From a virus: 60,437 nt of DNA. Positions 43,108-50,679 of this stretch are shown here, one piece after another. The position numbers and the translations under genes were made by a program. The notes under the pieces were generated by a model. The model was not told where the DNA came from. It saw nothing but the letters and a program-made list of their open reading frames with translations, and searched no databases. Where the stretch lies: the IMG/VR virus record IMGVR_UViG_3300033148_004729, positions 1 to 60,437 of that record; one strand, written 5' to 3'. How positions within the stretch are numbered: the stretch's first letter is position 1; each line of letters opens with the position of its first letter.

Positions 43108-43425
43108 ATGACGGTTGAGGTGCAGGTACACCTTGCCAAGTACATCCCAAACGCGCGACGCAACGAGCCAAAGAATTTTGGCCTGTGCGTTCTGGCGGGG
43201 ACTGGGGAGTTCAGCTTCAGGTTTCGGTCTGACCCTCATGAAGGGGGCAACCGTGGTGAGTACAAGGAGCTTGTGAGGAAGTGGACCGAGGTCTTGGACA
43301 AGTACGGACCGAAGGCCCTCTCGTGGGTGGGGAAACGGAGGGGGACCTACTACATCGAGTCTGCATACGGAGAGATGGTGCAGGGTTTCGACTTCGAGAA
43401 GTTGTACGAGGAGCTTGTGCTATGA
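43108..43425 (+). CDS. unknown protein (105 aa), leaderless
   Basis: ATG 43108. TVEVQVHLAKYIPNARRNEP, FGLCVLAGTGEFSFRFRSD, then helices. Resembles DUF3037-type small proteins only loosely. ATGA overlap with the next gene. Confidence 0.64.
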   Translation: MTVEVQVHLAKYIPNARRNEPKNFGLCVLAGTGEFSFRFRSDPHEGGNRGEYKELVRKWTEVLDKYGPKALSWVGKRRGTYYIESAYGEMVQGFDFEKLYEELVL

Positions 43426-43664
43426 ACAGCATGGCTACAGCGGACCAGTCGAGCAGGTACGAGATCGTCGATACCGTGATCGTTGAAGGTTGCCCGGGAT
43501 GCCTCCTGCAAGAGGCCTGCTCAGGCGAATTCGTGGTATCGGTCGACATCGACGACGAGCACGTTTGCACTGTGCGCGGCAGGGACCGTGATCAGGTGCT
43601 TCGTGGCGTCCGAGATGCCGTGAGGAAGATCGTCGGATTCGTACCGAGAACGGCAGCGGCTTGA
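43422..43664 (+). CDS. small Cys-containing protein, unknown
   Basis: 80 residues, ATG 43422 overlapping the previous TGA. VEGCPGCLLQEACSGEF may bind metal. Followed by a beta-helix end with RDQVLRGVRDAVRKIVGF. Confidence 0.64.
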   Translation: MNSMATADQSSRYEIVDTVIVEGCPGCLLQEACSGEFVVSVDIDDEHVCTVRGRDRDQVLRGVRDAVRKIVGFVPRTAAA

Positions 43665-43666
43665 CC

Positions 43667-43870
43667 ATGGCAGGTAACGGGACCGTGGAGTTCGTGAGTG
43701 TTGCCCGATTGCGGGCCATTCATGACCTTCACCCACCGTTGTCATGGGATCAGGTCTGGTCTTCACATCTCGCACCAACGGAACCTCGGGAGCCCCGAGG
43801 CGAGATGGAGATGCTCGTCCTGAAGAGTCGAGTTCGTGACCTTATAGAGGAGGGCTGCACGTCGGTGTAG
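43667..43870 (+). CDS. small unknown protein
   Basis: 67 residues from ATG 43667 (TTG 43661 is also in frame). VSVARLRAIHDLHPPLSWDQ and MLVLKSRVRDLIEEG. No domain recognised. Followed by 45 bases without a gene containing a T6 run. Confidence 0.58.
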   Translation: MAGNGTVEFVSVARLRAIHDLHPPLSWDQVWSSHLAPTEPREPRGEMEMLVLKSRVRDLIEEGCTSV

Positions 43871-43915
43871 ACCTTCGTTTTTTGCCCCCGCAGCAGGAGC
43901 AGCCGGAGAGGGAGC

Positions 43916-44284
43916 ATGGGGCCCCATTGTTGCCACGCCAATGGATGTGAGGACCCGGATATTCATCCGGACATTCCTTTTTGCAAATACCACTTCGAGA
44001 TGCTGCCGGTTGGCCACCGGAACAAACTCTGGCAGCTCAGGCCAGCTCAGGGGTGTGGTGTCTGCAATCCGAGGTCGGCGATGCCCGAGTGGCTTAGTCT
44101 CGCCAACCTTGGCATCGTGCTCCTCTGCCGCATCGAGTACGGGCGCCATGGTTGCCCCAAGCACCTGTTGGATCACAAGGGCTTCTGTTGGGGCTGTGGT
44201 TGCAATGACGTGCCGCGCGCCTACGAGGTGGCAGAGGCCGTTATCAGGAAGTACAACTTGCCCGTGATGGAGGACCCGGTATGA
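43916..44284 (+). CDS. Cys/His-rich protein
   Basis: 122 residues, ATG 43916 with GGAGAGGGAG. CCHANGC, FCKYHFEM, CGVCN, CPKHL and CWGCGC: at least three likely metal sites. Overlaps the next gene (ATGA). Confidence 0.68.
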   Translation: MGPHCCHANGCEDPDIHPDIPFCKYHFEMLPVGHRNKLWQLRPAQGCGVCNPRSAMPEWLSLANLGIVLLCRIEYGRHGCPKHLLDHKGFCWGCGCNDVPRAYEVAEAVIRKYNLPVMEDPV

Positions 44285-45132
44285 GCGACGAAAAGTGGAC
44301 GGACCCAATCATTGTCGACGAGGATACGCCGCATCCCATCTGGTTCGCGAAGGCCGCGTTTCAGCTTGGTCACGACTCCATCGTCCGTAAGGTCGAGGAC
44401 GGTAGCTACGAGATCCGTCTTCCGAGGGAGCCGACGGAAGCACAAGACGAGATCACCGAACGCGCCATCTGGCTCAAGGAGAGGGATGCCAAGGGGCTTC
44501 CGGTGGATCCACTTCCGAGTGGCCGGTTTCCAGATGACCTTGAAGAGTTCGGCGACCAGATTCCGGTGGTCATCGTCGCTGACACAGAGCGCGTCGAGGT
44601 CTACATCGACTTCGCGCGACCTATCAAGGCACTCGGTGTCAGTCCGGCCATGGCGCGAACCATCGCGTTGAAGCTCAATCAGGTGGCTGACCTCATCGAC
44701 CCCGACGGGTCCCTCGGGATGCAGAACCCAGCTTCAGTCACCATCGGGCACATCAGGGTTCCGGGTTCCGTCGTTATCAAGGAGGGCAACGTCATCGTTC
44801 CGGGGCTCATGGATGACCTCAGGGTGCATGGTGATCCCATGGAAGAGGTTGAGGCGCGTGAAGAGACCTTGCAGGAGTTCCCCGTCGTCGGCATTTGTGG
44901 TGCGGACGCTTGCAATGAAGCACAGTATGGGACTCCGAGCGGCCCGGTTTGCAGGTGGGGTCACGGTGGCGCCAAGACATTCAAGCCGTGTTGGGCCTGC
45001 ACGTACGACGAGCTTGAAAAGGATGCCGAGCACTGCAAGTGTGGGCGTTCGATCAAGGACAACGCCGAGGCACTCGATTGTGATGCTTGGACGGTTGACC
45101 CGTTCGCCATCAAGAGCGTTGGAGGAGGTTGA
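44281..45132 (+). CDS. unknown protein with C-terminal Cys cluster
   Basis: 283 residues. Contains VEVYIDFARPIKALGVSPAM in its middle, a segment repeated in the next gene. The C-terminus has CGADACNEAQYG, CRWGHGG, CWACTYDEL, CKCGRS: a multi-Cys zinc domain. Start ATG 44281. Confidence 0.7.
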   Translation: MSDEKWTDPIIVDEDTPHPIWFAKAAFQLGHDSIVRKVEDGSYEIRLPREPTEAQDEITERAIWLKERDAKGLPVDPLPSGRFPDDLEEFGDQIPVVIVADTERVEVYIDFARPIKALGVSPAMARTIALKLNQVADLIDPDGSLGMQNPASVTIGHIRVPGSVVIKEGNVIVPGLMDDLRVHGDPMEEVEAREETLQEFPVVGICGADACNEAQYGTPSGPVCRWGHGGAKTFKPCWACTYDELEKDAEHCKCGRSIKDNAEALDCDAWTVDPFAIKSVGGG

Positions 45133-45133
45133 C

Positions 45134-45373
45134 GTGGACGAGGAGAAGACGGAATCAACAGAAGCCCAAACTGAGGGCAAGCTTGGTCTTGAAGTGTCGT
45201 GCGGAGCGGGTGTTGTGAAGCTTGATTTTGGAAGGCCGATCCGATGGATTGCTCTTCCGCCTGACCAGGCCTTTGCGCTTTCCGTCATTCTTGCCCAGCA
45301 CGCGGGGACTGCTCAGGCAGCTCTCGAAGAGAAGACTCCGACAATTGTTGGGCCTGATGGCAAGCCGTCGTGA
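45134..45373 (+). CDS. small protein sharing a domain with 44281
   Basis: 79 residues, GTG 45134 after GGAGGAGG. VVKLDFGRPIRWIALPPDQA is similar to the 44281 segment (V-x-x-DF-x-RPI-x-x-x-x-x-x-P-x-x-A). Probably the same fold standing alone. Confidence 0.64.
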   Translation: MDEEKTESTEAQTEGKLGLEVSCGAGVVKLDFGRPIRWIALPPDQAFALSVILAQHAGTAQAALEEKTPTIVGPDGKPS

Positions 45374-45588
45374 GTAGGCCATTGCTGGCCACTGAGGAGC
45401 CCCAGGAGTGCTCGTCTTGTGGCATCAAGGTCATTGGTAGGTTTGGTGACACACGGGGCTGGCGTGGCATCCAGACGTGCCCAGACGACGCCGAGAGCTT
45501 CAAGTGGTACTGCAACAATCCGTTGTGTCAGGAGAAGTTCGATGAGGTCTACGTCGGGGCCGAGAAGGCCTGGTCTGATGGATCGTAG
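45370..45588 (+). CDS. small Cys-rich protein
   Basis: 72 residues, GTG 45370 overlapping TGA. CSSCGIKV, TCPDD and CNNPLCQEKF indicate a zinc ribbon. Ends two bases before the next palindrome copy. Confidence 0.66.
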   Translation: MSRPLLATEEPQECSSCGIKVIGRFGDTRGWRGIQTCPDDAESFKWYCNNPLCQEKFDEVYVGAEKAWSDGS

Positions 45589-45610
45589 AATGGGCAACGT
45601 GTTGCCCATT
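45589..45610. repeat. palindrome copy 3
   Basis: AATGGGCAAC-GT-GTTGCCCATT, 10-bp arms, in the junction between 45588 and the next gene; includes a possible start codon. Confidence 0.85.
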
Positions 45611-45811
45611 TTGGGAAGCGTGACGATGCCCATCAGGATGCCAGCGACGACAATCGACGTGAAGGTCGAGGCCCGAGCCACTGGAAGCTACATCATCTTC
45701 GAGACGCCGGACGGACCCATCGAGGTCAGTATCGGAAGCGACATGATGCGAGCCCTTCGGATCATGCAACGGTGCAAGCAGCTTCTAGCGATAAGGGAGA
45801 AGCGTGGGTAG
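45590..45811 (+). CDS. small unknown protein with palindrome at its start
   Basis: 73 residues from ATG 45590, whose first codons are part of the palindrome AATGGGCAAC-GT-GTTGCCCATT. A better SD (GGGAAG) precedes an alternative ATG at 45626 (61 residues), which would leave the palindrome in the leader. Core: PATTIDVKVEARATGSYIIF then DMMRALRIMQRCKQLLA. Function unknown. Confidence 0.6.
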   Translation: MGNVLPILGSVTMPIRMPATTIDVKVEARATGSYIIFETPDGPIEVSIGSDMMRALRIMQRCKQLLAIREKRG

Positions 45812-46301
45812 ACCCAAGAAGACCAGCAAGGCGGTTGAGTGGAAGACCCTGGCGACGCTGACTCAGATGTACGACGAGGCTGGAAAACCGAACCCTGGGC
45901 CAGCTATTCGGACGACCTACTCGAACATCGGTGATCGCACGGTGTACTCGCATACGCCAGGCATCGTTATGGACGATGGGAGCTTCCGGCCGGTGCAGCA
46001 TCTCCATGACCGGCATGGCGAGGTCTACATGCTTCTGTTGATGGATGCGCTTGCGGGGGTCTATGCGGCCAAGAAGACTGGCATTGAGGTCATCGAGGCC
46101 AGCTATGGCCTTTTCGAAAAGTCTCTCAGGAGGTCTCAGGAGACGGACAGCATGCTCAAGAAGGTCGACAGGGCGGCCAAGTCCATCATCGAAGAAGGCC
46201 GCTCCACGTGCCATGCACGGCCCAGGAAGAGGGTTTCGGAGCAGTCCGGACTCAAGGCTTCGCTTGGGGATATGCTGAAGGCAAAGGGGCAAGGAGCATG
46301 A
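45804..46301 (+). CDS. unknown protein (165 aa)
   Basis: GTG 45804 with AAGGGAGAAG; overlaps the previous gene by eight bases. Basic N-terminus (GRPKKTSKAVEW), helical middle (YMLLLMDALAGVYAAKKTG) and basic C-terminus. No domain. Confidence 0.68.
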   Translation: MGRPKKTSKAVEWKTLATLTQMYDEAGKPNPGPAIRTTYSNIGDRTVYSHTPGIVMDDGSFRPVQHLHDRHGEVYMLLLMDALAGVYAAKKTGIEVIEASYGLFEKSLRRSQETDSMLKKVDRAAKSIIEEGRSTCHARPRKRVSEQSGLKASLGDMLKAKGQGA

Positions 46302-46750
46302 AGCCTCCATTCCCGTGGCCACCGCCACCACCGAGGCCACCATTCGACCCCAGCAAAATTGTGGTCTACGTGGCTTGTACCAAAGAGCGATTGGACCTCG
46401 CCAGGGAGGCGATGCGATGTGTTGAGGAGGCCGGACATGTCTTGGCCTTCGACTGGACCGAGGCTATTCAGCGCGAAGACAAAATGAGTGACGAGGAGCT
46501 TTCGCTCAGGGCTGCTACCGCCATCGAACATGTCGTTTCGGCCCGTCACCTCATTCTCATCACGGCCGCGGAGATGCGTTCGGTGGGGAGCATCATCGAA
46601 GTGGGGGCTCTCCTCGGGTCCGGTGGCAACGTTATCGTGGTCGAGGAGCACGGTGAATTCGACCACTTCTTCTGCCACCATCCTCGGGTGAAGAAGGTCG
46701 CCACGCTCAACGAGGCCATCGAGTGCATCAGGGACCTTTATGGTGATTGA
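46298..46750 (+). CDS. nucleoside 2-deoxyribosyltransferase-like protein
   Basis: 150 residues, ATG 46298 after AAGGAGC, overlapping the preceding stop. After a Pro-rich start (PPFPWPPPPPRPPF), KIVVYVACTKERLDLAREAM, then GHVLAFDW, then RHLILITAAEM and IIEVGALLGSGGNVIVV show the Rossmann-like NDT/DRTGG-type fold (small beta-alpha-beta, acidic E in the E-x-G segment). May process modified nucleosides or act in nucleotide-signal defence; inference only. Confidence 0.7.
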   Translation: MKPPFPWPPPPPRPPFDPSKIVVYVACTKERLDLAREAMRCVEEAGHVLAFDWTEAIQREDKMSDEELSLRAATAIEHVVSARHLILITAAEMRSVGSIIEVGALLGSGGNVIVVEEHGEFDHFFCHHPRVKKVATLNEAIECIRDLYGD

Positions 46751-46775
46751 CAAACCAACGATGTGACACCATCTT
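46747..46775 (+). promoter_or_regulatory. weak promoter ahead of 46812
   Basis: TTGACA 46747-46752, 17-base spacer, CATCTT 46770-46775 (poor -10). It overlaps the stop of the preceding gene and leaves a 37-base leader with SD GGAGA. Confidence 0.4.
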
Positions 46776-46811
46776 GGGTTGATGCGCGCATGAGTGCGCC
46801 GGAGACCTGCG

Positions 46812-47435
46812 ATGACTGTCTGGTTTACGGCTGATCCTCACGTTGGGCACGAGGCCATCATCTCGCATTCGAAGAGGCCCTTCGGGTCCACCGAGGAGAT
46901 GGACAGGGTGATCCTTCGTCATTGGGATGAGCTTTTGAAGCCAGGTGACTACTTCTGCATCCTCGGGGACATCGCGATGAATCGGAGGTGTGTCGAGCCG
47001 ACTCTCGACCGGATCCCGAGGGGGGTCCAGGTTGCGTACATCTTCGGCAACCACGACCATCATCATCGGAGGATTATCGACGCGCACCCGAAGGTTGTGT
47101 GGAGTGGGAGCCTGAAGGAGATCAAGGTCGACGGCCAGCGCATCGTGCTCCTCCACTACGCCATGCGGACGTGGCCATCGTCGCAACATGGCTCGTGGCA
47201 GCTTTTTGGCCATTCCCACGACAAGCTGCATCCGTGGGAGCGCCAGCTTGACGTGGGTGTCGACAGTGCTGCGAAGCTCGTCGGCGAGTATCGGCCGATG
47301 TCCTTCGAGGAGGTCGCACGTTTTATCCACGACGGAGAGAATCCCAAGGTGCTCGCCGGCAAGTTTGGAACCTCGCCAAGTTGGATGGGTGGAGATCATC
47401 ATGAGAGACGGTCCGGATGCCTTGACAGGGGATGA
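46812..47435 (+). CDS. calcineurin-like metallophosphoesterase
   Basis: 207 residues, ATG 46812. All metal motifs are visible: ADPHVGH, LGDIAMN, FGNHDHHH, LLHYAM and GHSHD. Small phage-type enzyme similar to host YfcE/MPE families; substrate unknown (cyclic nucleotide, nucleotide or protein phosphate). Downstream of the deoxyribosyltransferase-like gene. Confidence 0.88.
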   Translation: MTVWFTADPHVGHEAIISHSKRPFGSTEEMDRVILRHWDELLKPGDYFCILGDIAMNRRCVEPTLDRIPRGVQVAYIFGNHDHHHRRIIDAHPKVVWSGSLKEIKVDGQRIVLLHYAMRTWPSSQHGSWQLFGHSHDKLHPWERQLDVGVDSAAKLVGEYRPMSFEEVARFIHDGENPKVLAGKFGTSPSWMGGDHHERRSGCLDRG

Positions 47436-47520
47436 TGGTGGTAGAGTGAGCCACAACCTCAGGACTACCGAGGCACAGGGCGCTGGGCGGGAATGGGTTT
47501 GGCTTCGGGTAGGAGGCTAG
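47401..47520 (+). CDS. possible small protein overlapping the phosphoesterase end
   Basis: 39 residues, ATG 47401 with GGTGGAG spaced well; ends right at the terminator hairpin. The 5' third overlaps the phosphoesterase gene in another frame. Support is only the SD and position. Confidence 0.3.
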   Translation: MRDGPDALTGDDGGRVSHNLRTTEAQGAGREWVWLRVGG

Positions 47521-47559
47521 GGGGCACTCGTTGCCGGCGAGCGAGTGCCCCTGCTTTTT
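47519..47559 (+). terminator. Rho-independent terminator
   Basis: Perfect 10-bp stem GGGGCACTCG (47521-47530) / CGAGTGCCCC (47542-47551), 11-base loop, followed by TGCTTTTT. Clear transcription stop for the preceding plus-strand genes. Confidence 0.85.
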
Positions 47560-47569
47560 GGTGGGTTTG

Positions 47570-47671
47570 ATGATTGGGTTGTTGGTCATTTTTGTCGTGT
47601 TCGTGTTGCTTGTGATGGACCTTTCTGAGGTCAATCACGCTGAGAGGAAGCAGGAGTTGTCGTCAGATTGA
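47570..47671 (+). CDS. possible 33-residue membrane peptide
   Basis: ATG 47570. MIGLLVIFVVFVLLVMDLSE then a charged end. One hydrophobic helix. No SD seen, but it fills the gap between terminator and next promoter. Confidence 0.35.
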   Translation: MIGLLVIFVVFVLLVMDLSEVNHAERKQELSSD

Positions 47672-47681
47672 CCCGCTGATG

Positions 47682-47687
47682 TAGAAT
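47682..47687 (+). promoter_or_regulatory. putative -10 ahead of 47697
   Basis: TAGAAT hexamer at 47682-47687; -35 not clear (TTGTCG at 47657 with a 19-base spacer). ATG follows nine bases downstream without SD, as for other leaderless candidates. Confidence 0.35.
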
Positions 47688-47696
47688 CGCGTGGGT

Positions 47697-47918
47697 ATGA
47701 CCATTCTGCCGGTACCATCGAGGCGGGCCGACAACCTTGTGCTCATCCTTTGTGATCAGTGCAAGAAGGACATACAGGTCTCTGCTGGCGTCAAGCTCCC
47801 GAAGCCCTGGAGAGAGGTCAAGATGAACGGGTGGATCGGAGTCATGCACGCTTGCTCTGATCACTGTGAGATCGGAGTTCGAGTCCGCCACGAGAAGAAG
47901 GAGTCGCCGTGCGAGTGA
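47697..47918 (+). CDS. small Cys-containing protein
   Basis: 73 residues from ATG 47697 (GTG 47691 in frame). LVLILCDQCKKDIQV and HACSDHC suggest a metal site. Overlaps the next gene by ten bases. Confidence 0.62.
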   Translation: MTILPVPSRRADNLVLILCDQCKKDIQVSAGVKLPKPWREVKMNGWIGVMHACSDHCEIGVRVRHEKKESPCE

Positions 47919-48295
47919 GAATTCTGGTCGAGGTCATCGGTGACGATGGTCGGACGGTCCGTAAGCAGAGCGCCATCATCGTCCCGCCAGCCGTGGTCAA
48001 AACCAACAGTGTCGTGTGCGAGTCCCAGGATGACATCCTGAGATTTGTCTTGGACGACGTGGTGTCATCTGCTCTTGGTGCCGTTTCGCGCCCACAGTCC
48101 CCTCAGGTCGCCCTGGAGGAGGCTCTCTTGAAAGGTGGTGGTGCCTCGGGCTCTGGCGAGCCGAACAAGCTAGAGGCGATGCTCGGGCTTGACCTGATTG
48201 ACCACATGGACGGCATCGACTCCAGGAAGGGTGGCGGCAGGCCACAGATGACGCCTAGTGACCTGGCCCTTCCACAAACGGGCACGAGGAGATGA
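47909..48295 (+). CDS. unknown protein (128 aa)
   Basis: GTG 47909, SD GAAGGAG. Beta-rich N-terminus (RVRILVEVIGDDGRTVRK), C-terminal Gly/Pro-rich tail. ATGA overlap with the next gene. Confidence 0.66.
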   Translation: MRVRILVEVIGDDGRTVRKQSAIIVPPAVVKTNSVVCESQDDILRFVLDDVVSSALGAVSRPQSPQVALEEALLKGGGASGSGEPNKLEAMLGLDLIDHMDGIDSRKGGGRPQMTPSDLALPQTGTRR

Positions 48296-48564
48296 TGACC
48301 TCTTCCGAATTGGCAGAGGCACTCGAAGGTAACAACCTCAAGGTCGAGGTCGAGAAAATCATTGCATACTGCCAGGGCCAAGCCGAAACAGCCAAGGGGC
48401 AAGCGCACCGGTATGAGAAGACCGGGGGCCCTCGGGTTCGGACGACTACGATGGTCGAGAAGAGGCTTCAGACGGCTACCAGCAACTACGCTGAAGCCAG
48501 GGGCGAGGCGACTGCCTACCGTGACGTGGTTGCTGTTCTCTCGGGTTTGCTGAGGAAGATGTGA
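48292..48564 (+). CDS. unknown helical protein
   Basis: 90 residues, ATG 48292 (second ATG at 48295). Long helices (AEALEGNNLKVEVEKIIAY, TATSNYAEARGEATAYRDVV). Stop overlaps the next start (TGATG). Confidence 0.66.
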   Translation: MMTSSELAEALEGNNLKVEVEKIIAYCQGQAETAKGQAHRYEKTGGPRVRTTTMVEKRLQTATSNYAEARGEATAYRDVVAVLSGLLRKM

Positions 48565-48773
48565 TGGACGAGCCCATCTGGGAGCCGTGGTTCCATGGCG
48601 GCCAGGTCGTCAGGGTCGAGGGCACCGAGGTCGATGGCGTCTTCGTGGTGGACGCCGACATCGTGATGCCGGCGGTGCTACCCGAGAGCATCACACTCAA
48701 GCTCGTGCCGAATCCGCACCCTTGGGATGAGACCGTGCTGGCCATGCGGGCCTCGGCCGGTAAGCTGGTGTGA
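48564..48773 (+). CDS. small beta-rich protein
   Basis: 69 residues, ATG 48564 overlapping the TGA. EPWFHGGQVVRVEGTEVDGV and LPESITLKLVPNPH. Unknown. Confidence 0.63.
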   Translation: MDEPIWEPWFHGGQVVRVEGTEVDGVFVVDADIVMPAVLPESITLKLVPNPHPWDETVLAMRASAGKLV

Positions 48774-49102
48774 GCATGGCGCTATCGAAGAACTTGGAAG
48801 AAGCAGTCAGGTCCAGATGGAAGCACAAGACGATCACCATTCCGGCTCGCGACAACAAGACGTTGACGTTCAAGGCGTGGGTCCTCGGCTCGTGGGCGGT
48901 TCACGGTCGGCCACCGGCAGCTATCACGCACATCCCGACTGGGAAAATGGTTGCGATGGGTGGTACTCAGGCTGAGACGAAGGTCGCTGTCGAGGAGATG
49001 GTCGACACTGATCCAGTCCTGCTCGATTTGCCGACAGAGGCGGGCGTGATGAAGCATATCCGTTTGCTGGCGAAGTGGTCCCACAAGATTCGAGGGTTCT
49101 AG
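48770..49102 (+). CDS. unknown protein, last of the plus-strand run
   Basis: 110 residues from GTG 48770 (GTGA overlap); ATG 48776 is an alternative. SRWKHKTITIPARDNKTLTF, then KAWVLGSWAVHGRPPAAI. Followed by a hairpin between convergent genes. Confidence 0.65.
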   Translation: MSMALSKNLEEAVRSRWKHKTITIPARDNKTLTFKAWVLGSWAVHGRPPAAITHIPTGKMVAMGGTQAETKVAVEEMVDTDPVLLDLPTEAGVMKHIRLLAKWSHKIRGF

Positions 49103-49225
49103 GCGCTGAGTCTACTTTAGCTCCTACCAGTAGCCCATCATTGTCAAATCATTTTACTTAGAGATTCCCTACAGATATTGCGTAGTATGAGCGTTTTGGA
49201 TCGCGACTGGATCGCCTTTTGAACA
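49103..49225 (+). other. AT-rich intergenic segment
   Basis: No gene. Noticeably AT-rich (CAAATCATTTTACTTAGAG, TACAGATATTGCGTAGTATG), with a direct repeat GGATCGC at about 49198 and 49209. Nothing definite. Confidence 0.35.
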
Positions 49226-49226
49226 C

Positions 49227-49255
49227 TGGGGCTGGCCAGGGAATGACCAGCCCCA
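49227..49255. terminator. hairpin between convergent genes
   Basis: TGGGGCTGG (49227-49235) / CCAGCCCCA (49247-49255), perfect 9 bp with 11-base loop. No clear T-run on either side. It lies between a plus-strand and a minus-strand gene end, so a bidirectional terminator is the natural reading. Confidence 0.55.
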
Positions 49256-49264
49256 TTCTCCTTC

Positions 49265-49777
49265 CTAGAAGTTGTAGTCGTAGTGCTCGCCGCGGTGGCC
49301 GAGGCTGATCGTTCCGCCTCGCTGGCGGACTGTGGAGCCGGGGATGCGGTACTTACCGTCCTTGCGGAGCCGGGCGGTCTTGACGGGGGCCTGGAGGTCC
49401 TCCTCGTAGGAGTACCGCTGCGTGCCCTCCCAGTGGGCTGCGAAGCCTCCGGGGTAGACCTTCAGTGCGTCCGTCTTGCCGGACCCGGGACCGTTCAGCA
49501 GGGTCGCCTTGTCGCGGCGGAAGTACACCGTCTTGCCCGAGGGCGAGAACCCGACGATGGTCCCCGCTCGGGAATCGGACCAAGCGTGCTCCGTGCAGCC
49601 GTCGCCGGCCTTGTGGGTGACTTTCTCGACCCGCACGGTGTCCCACTTGGGGGCCACGAGGTCGCGGTGCTTCTCGGCCTCCTTCTTCGTGAAGAAGGTG
49701 AAGGTTCGCCCCTGGGCGAACTCCAGGGTTGCGACCACGATCCACAGGGTCAGGGCCTCTCTTGCCTTCTGCGTCAT
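49265..49777 (-). CDS. DUF7447-like phage protein
   Basis: 170 residues; ATG at 49777 with GGAAGGAGG in front. TEHAWSDSRAGTIVGFSPSG, then TVYFRRDKATLLNGPGSGKT, PGGFAAHWEGTQRYSYEED and the end LGHRGEHYDYNF follow a widely distributed phage family; role unknown. First gene under the promoter at 49838. Confidence 0.72.
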   Translation of the reverse strand: MTQKAREALTLWIVVATLEFAQGRTFTFFTKKEAEKHRDLVAPKWDTVRVEKVTHKAGDGCTEHAWSDSRAGTIVGFSPSGKTVYFRRDKATLLNGPGSGKTDALKVYPGGFAAHWEGTQRYSYEEDLQAPVKTARLRKDGKYRIPGSTVRQRGGTISLGHRGEHYDYNF

Positions 49778-49808
49778 TTGCGGCCTCCTTCCTTTCTCTC
49801 TCACGCCT

Positions 49809-49838
49809 AAAATATGTGCATGAATGAGCGTCTGTCAG
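49809..49838 (-). promoter_or_regulatory. minus-strand promoter ahead of 49777
   Basis: Reading the minus strand: CTGACAGACGC (49838 down), spacer 18, TATTTT at 49814-49809. Same CTGACAGACGC-type extended -35 as elsewhere. Leader 31 bases with SD. Confidence 0.6.
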
Positions 49839-49863
49839 TAGCAAAAACGCAGTATTTACGGTG

Positions 49864-49950
49864 ATGTACGAAGTCGCATACGACCTCGCATATGACCTTG
49901 TATGCGACTTCGCATATTGGAGTGGATTGTCTGGATTGAAAGCTGAATGA
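49864..49950 (+). CDS. possible 28-residue repeat peptide
   Basis: ATG 49864 opens a short frame MYEVAYDLAYDLVCDFAYW followed by SGLSGLKAE and TGA. The first part is created by 12-bp tandem repeats. No SD. More likely the repeats matter as DNA, but a leader peptide is possible. Confidence 0.2.
   Translation: MYEVAYDLAYDLVCDFAYWSGLSGLKAE
49870..49917 (+). repeat. four 12-bp tandem repeats
   Basis: Units GAAGTCGCATAC, GACCTCGCATAT, GACCTTGTATGC, GACTTCGCATAT in exact 12-base register; consensus GACYTCGCATAT. Between two minus-strand genes, upstream of neither promoter directly. Could be iterons or a protein-binding array. Confidence 0.8.
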
Positions 49951-49982
49951 TTACGTTGAGTGCGACGCGCGCGACGGAAAGA

Positions 49983-50261
49983 TCACTTCTTCACGAGGTA
50001 GGTGCCGATTCGGCATGGATCGTTGGGGGATTTTTCGATTTGGCCGTGTGAGTAGCAGGGGGTCTCGGGGTACCAGGGTCGGTCGTGGATGGCGCACGAG
50101 TAGGAGCCAGGCTTGTCGCCTTGGAGGTGTGGGCATCGCTCGGGTTGCCCGAGCTTGAAGCCGATGCCTTTGAGGTTGTTGTCGGCCAGGCCGAGTTCTG
50201 GATCCACAACGATGACGACCATCGAGGTCAGGCAGCAGTGGCCGCATCGAAGGCAGATCAT
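49983..50261 (-). CDS. YkgJ-like Cys-cluster protein
   Basis: 92 residues; ATG 50261 overlaps the stop of the upstream gene (TGATG). CLRCGHCC near the start, CPHLQGDKPGSYSCAIHD, then YPETPC and SPNDPCRIG match the YkgJ Fe/Zn-cluster family found across bacteria and phages. Role unknown. Confidence 0.8.
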   Translation of the reverse strand: MICLRCGHCCLTSMVVIVVDPELGLADNNLKGIGFKLGQPERCPHLQGDKPGSYSCAIHDRPWYPETPCYSHGQIEKSPNDPCRIGTYLVKK

Positions 50262-50527
50262 CAGTCTGCCCACAGCGGTAGGTCGTCTTTCAAGATGTCG
50301 CAGATGTGCTGGTAGACGGACATGCCACGCTTGTCGTTGCGTTCCTTGCAGGTGAGCATCGCCGCACGGTTCGCTGCGTAGGCACCGAGGACTTCTGTTG
50401 CTGCGACGTACCTGGGTCGTCGCTTCGGGAAGATCTCGCGTGCCGTCTTCACCGGGTGGAAATGGACGCGCGCCCAGAACGCCATCAGGGTCTTGTTGTC
50501 CAGCCTGTCGAGGTCGTAGGTCGTCAT
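50261..50527 (-). CDS. unknown small protein
   Basis: 88 residues, ATG 50527 behind AAAGAGGAG. TTYDLDRLDNKTLMAFWARV, then RRPRYVAATEVLGAYAANRA. Helical; unknown. Confidence 0.68.
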   Translation of the reverse strand: MTTYDLDRLDNKTLMAFWARVHFHPVKTAREIFPKRRPRYVAATEVLGAYAANRAAMLTCKERNDKRGMSVYQHICDILKDDLPLWAD

Positions 50528-50541
50528 GACTCCTCTTTCCA

Positions 50542-50679
50542 TCATGGCCACCGGGTGATGATGGCCTCGGCGATGACGAACAGGATGATGATGACGCCCA
50601 GGGCGAGCCCCATCGGCACGAGGTCGAGCATCAAGTCGAAAGGTTTCTCATCGTCGGGTTTTCGGCCTAGTGTGGGCAT
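50542..50679 (-). CDS. small single-pass membrane protein
   Basis: 45 residues, ATG 50679. KPFDLMLDLVPMGLALGVII then ILFVIAEAIITRW. One membrane span. Overlaps the end of the upstream gene by 13 bases. Confidence 0.55.
   Translation of the reverse strand: MPTLGRKPDDEKPFDLMLDLVPMGLALGVIIILFVIAEAIITRWP

Noticed and set aside
47519-47559. tRNA or riboswitch in the hairpin
   Set aside because: Single perfect stem followed by T5 is a simple terminator; no further arms.
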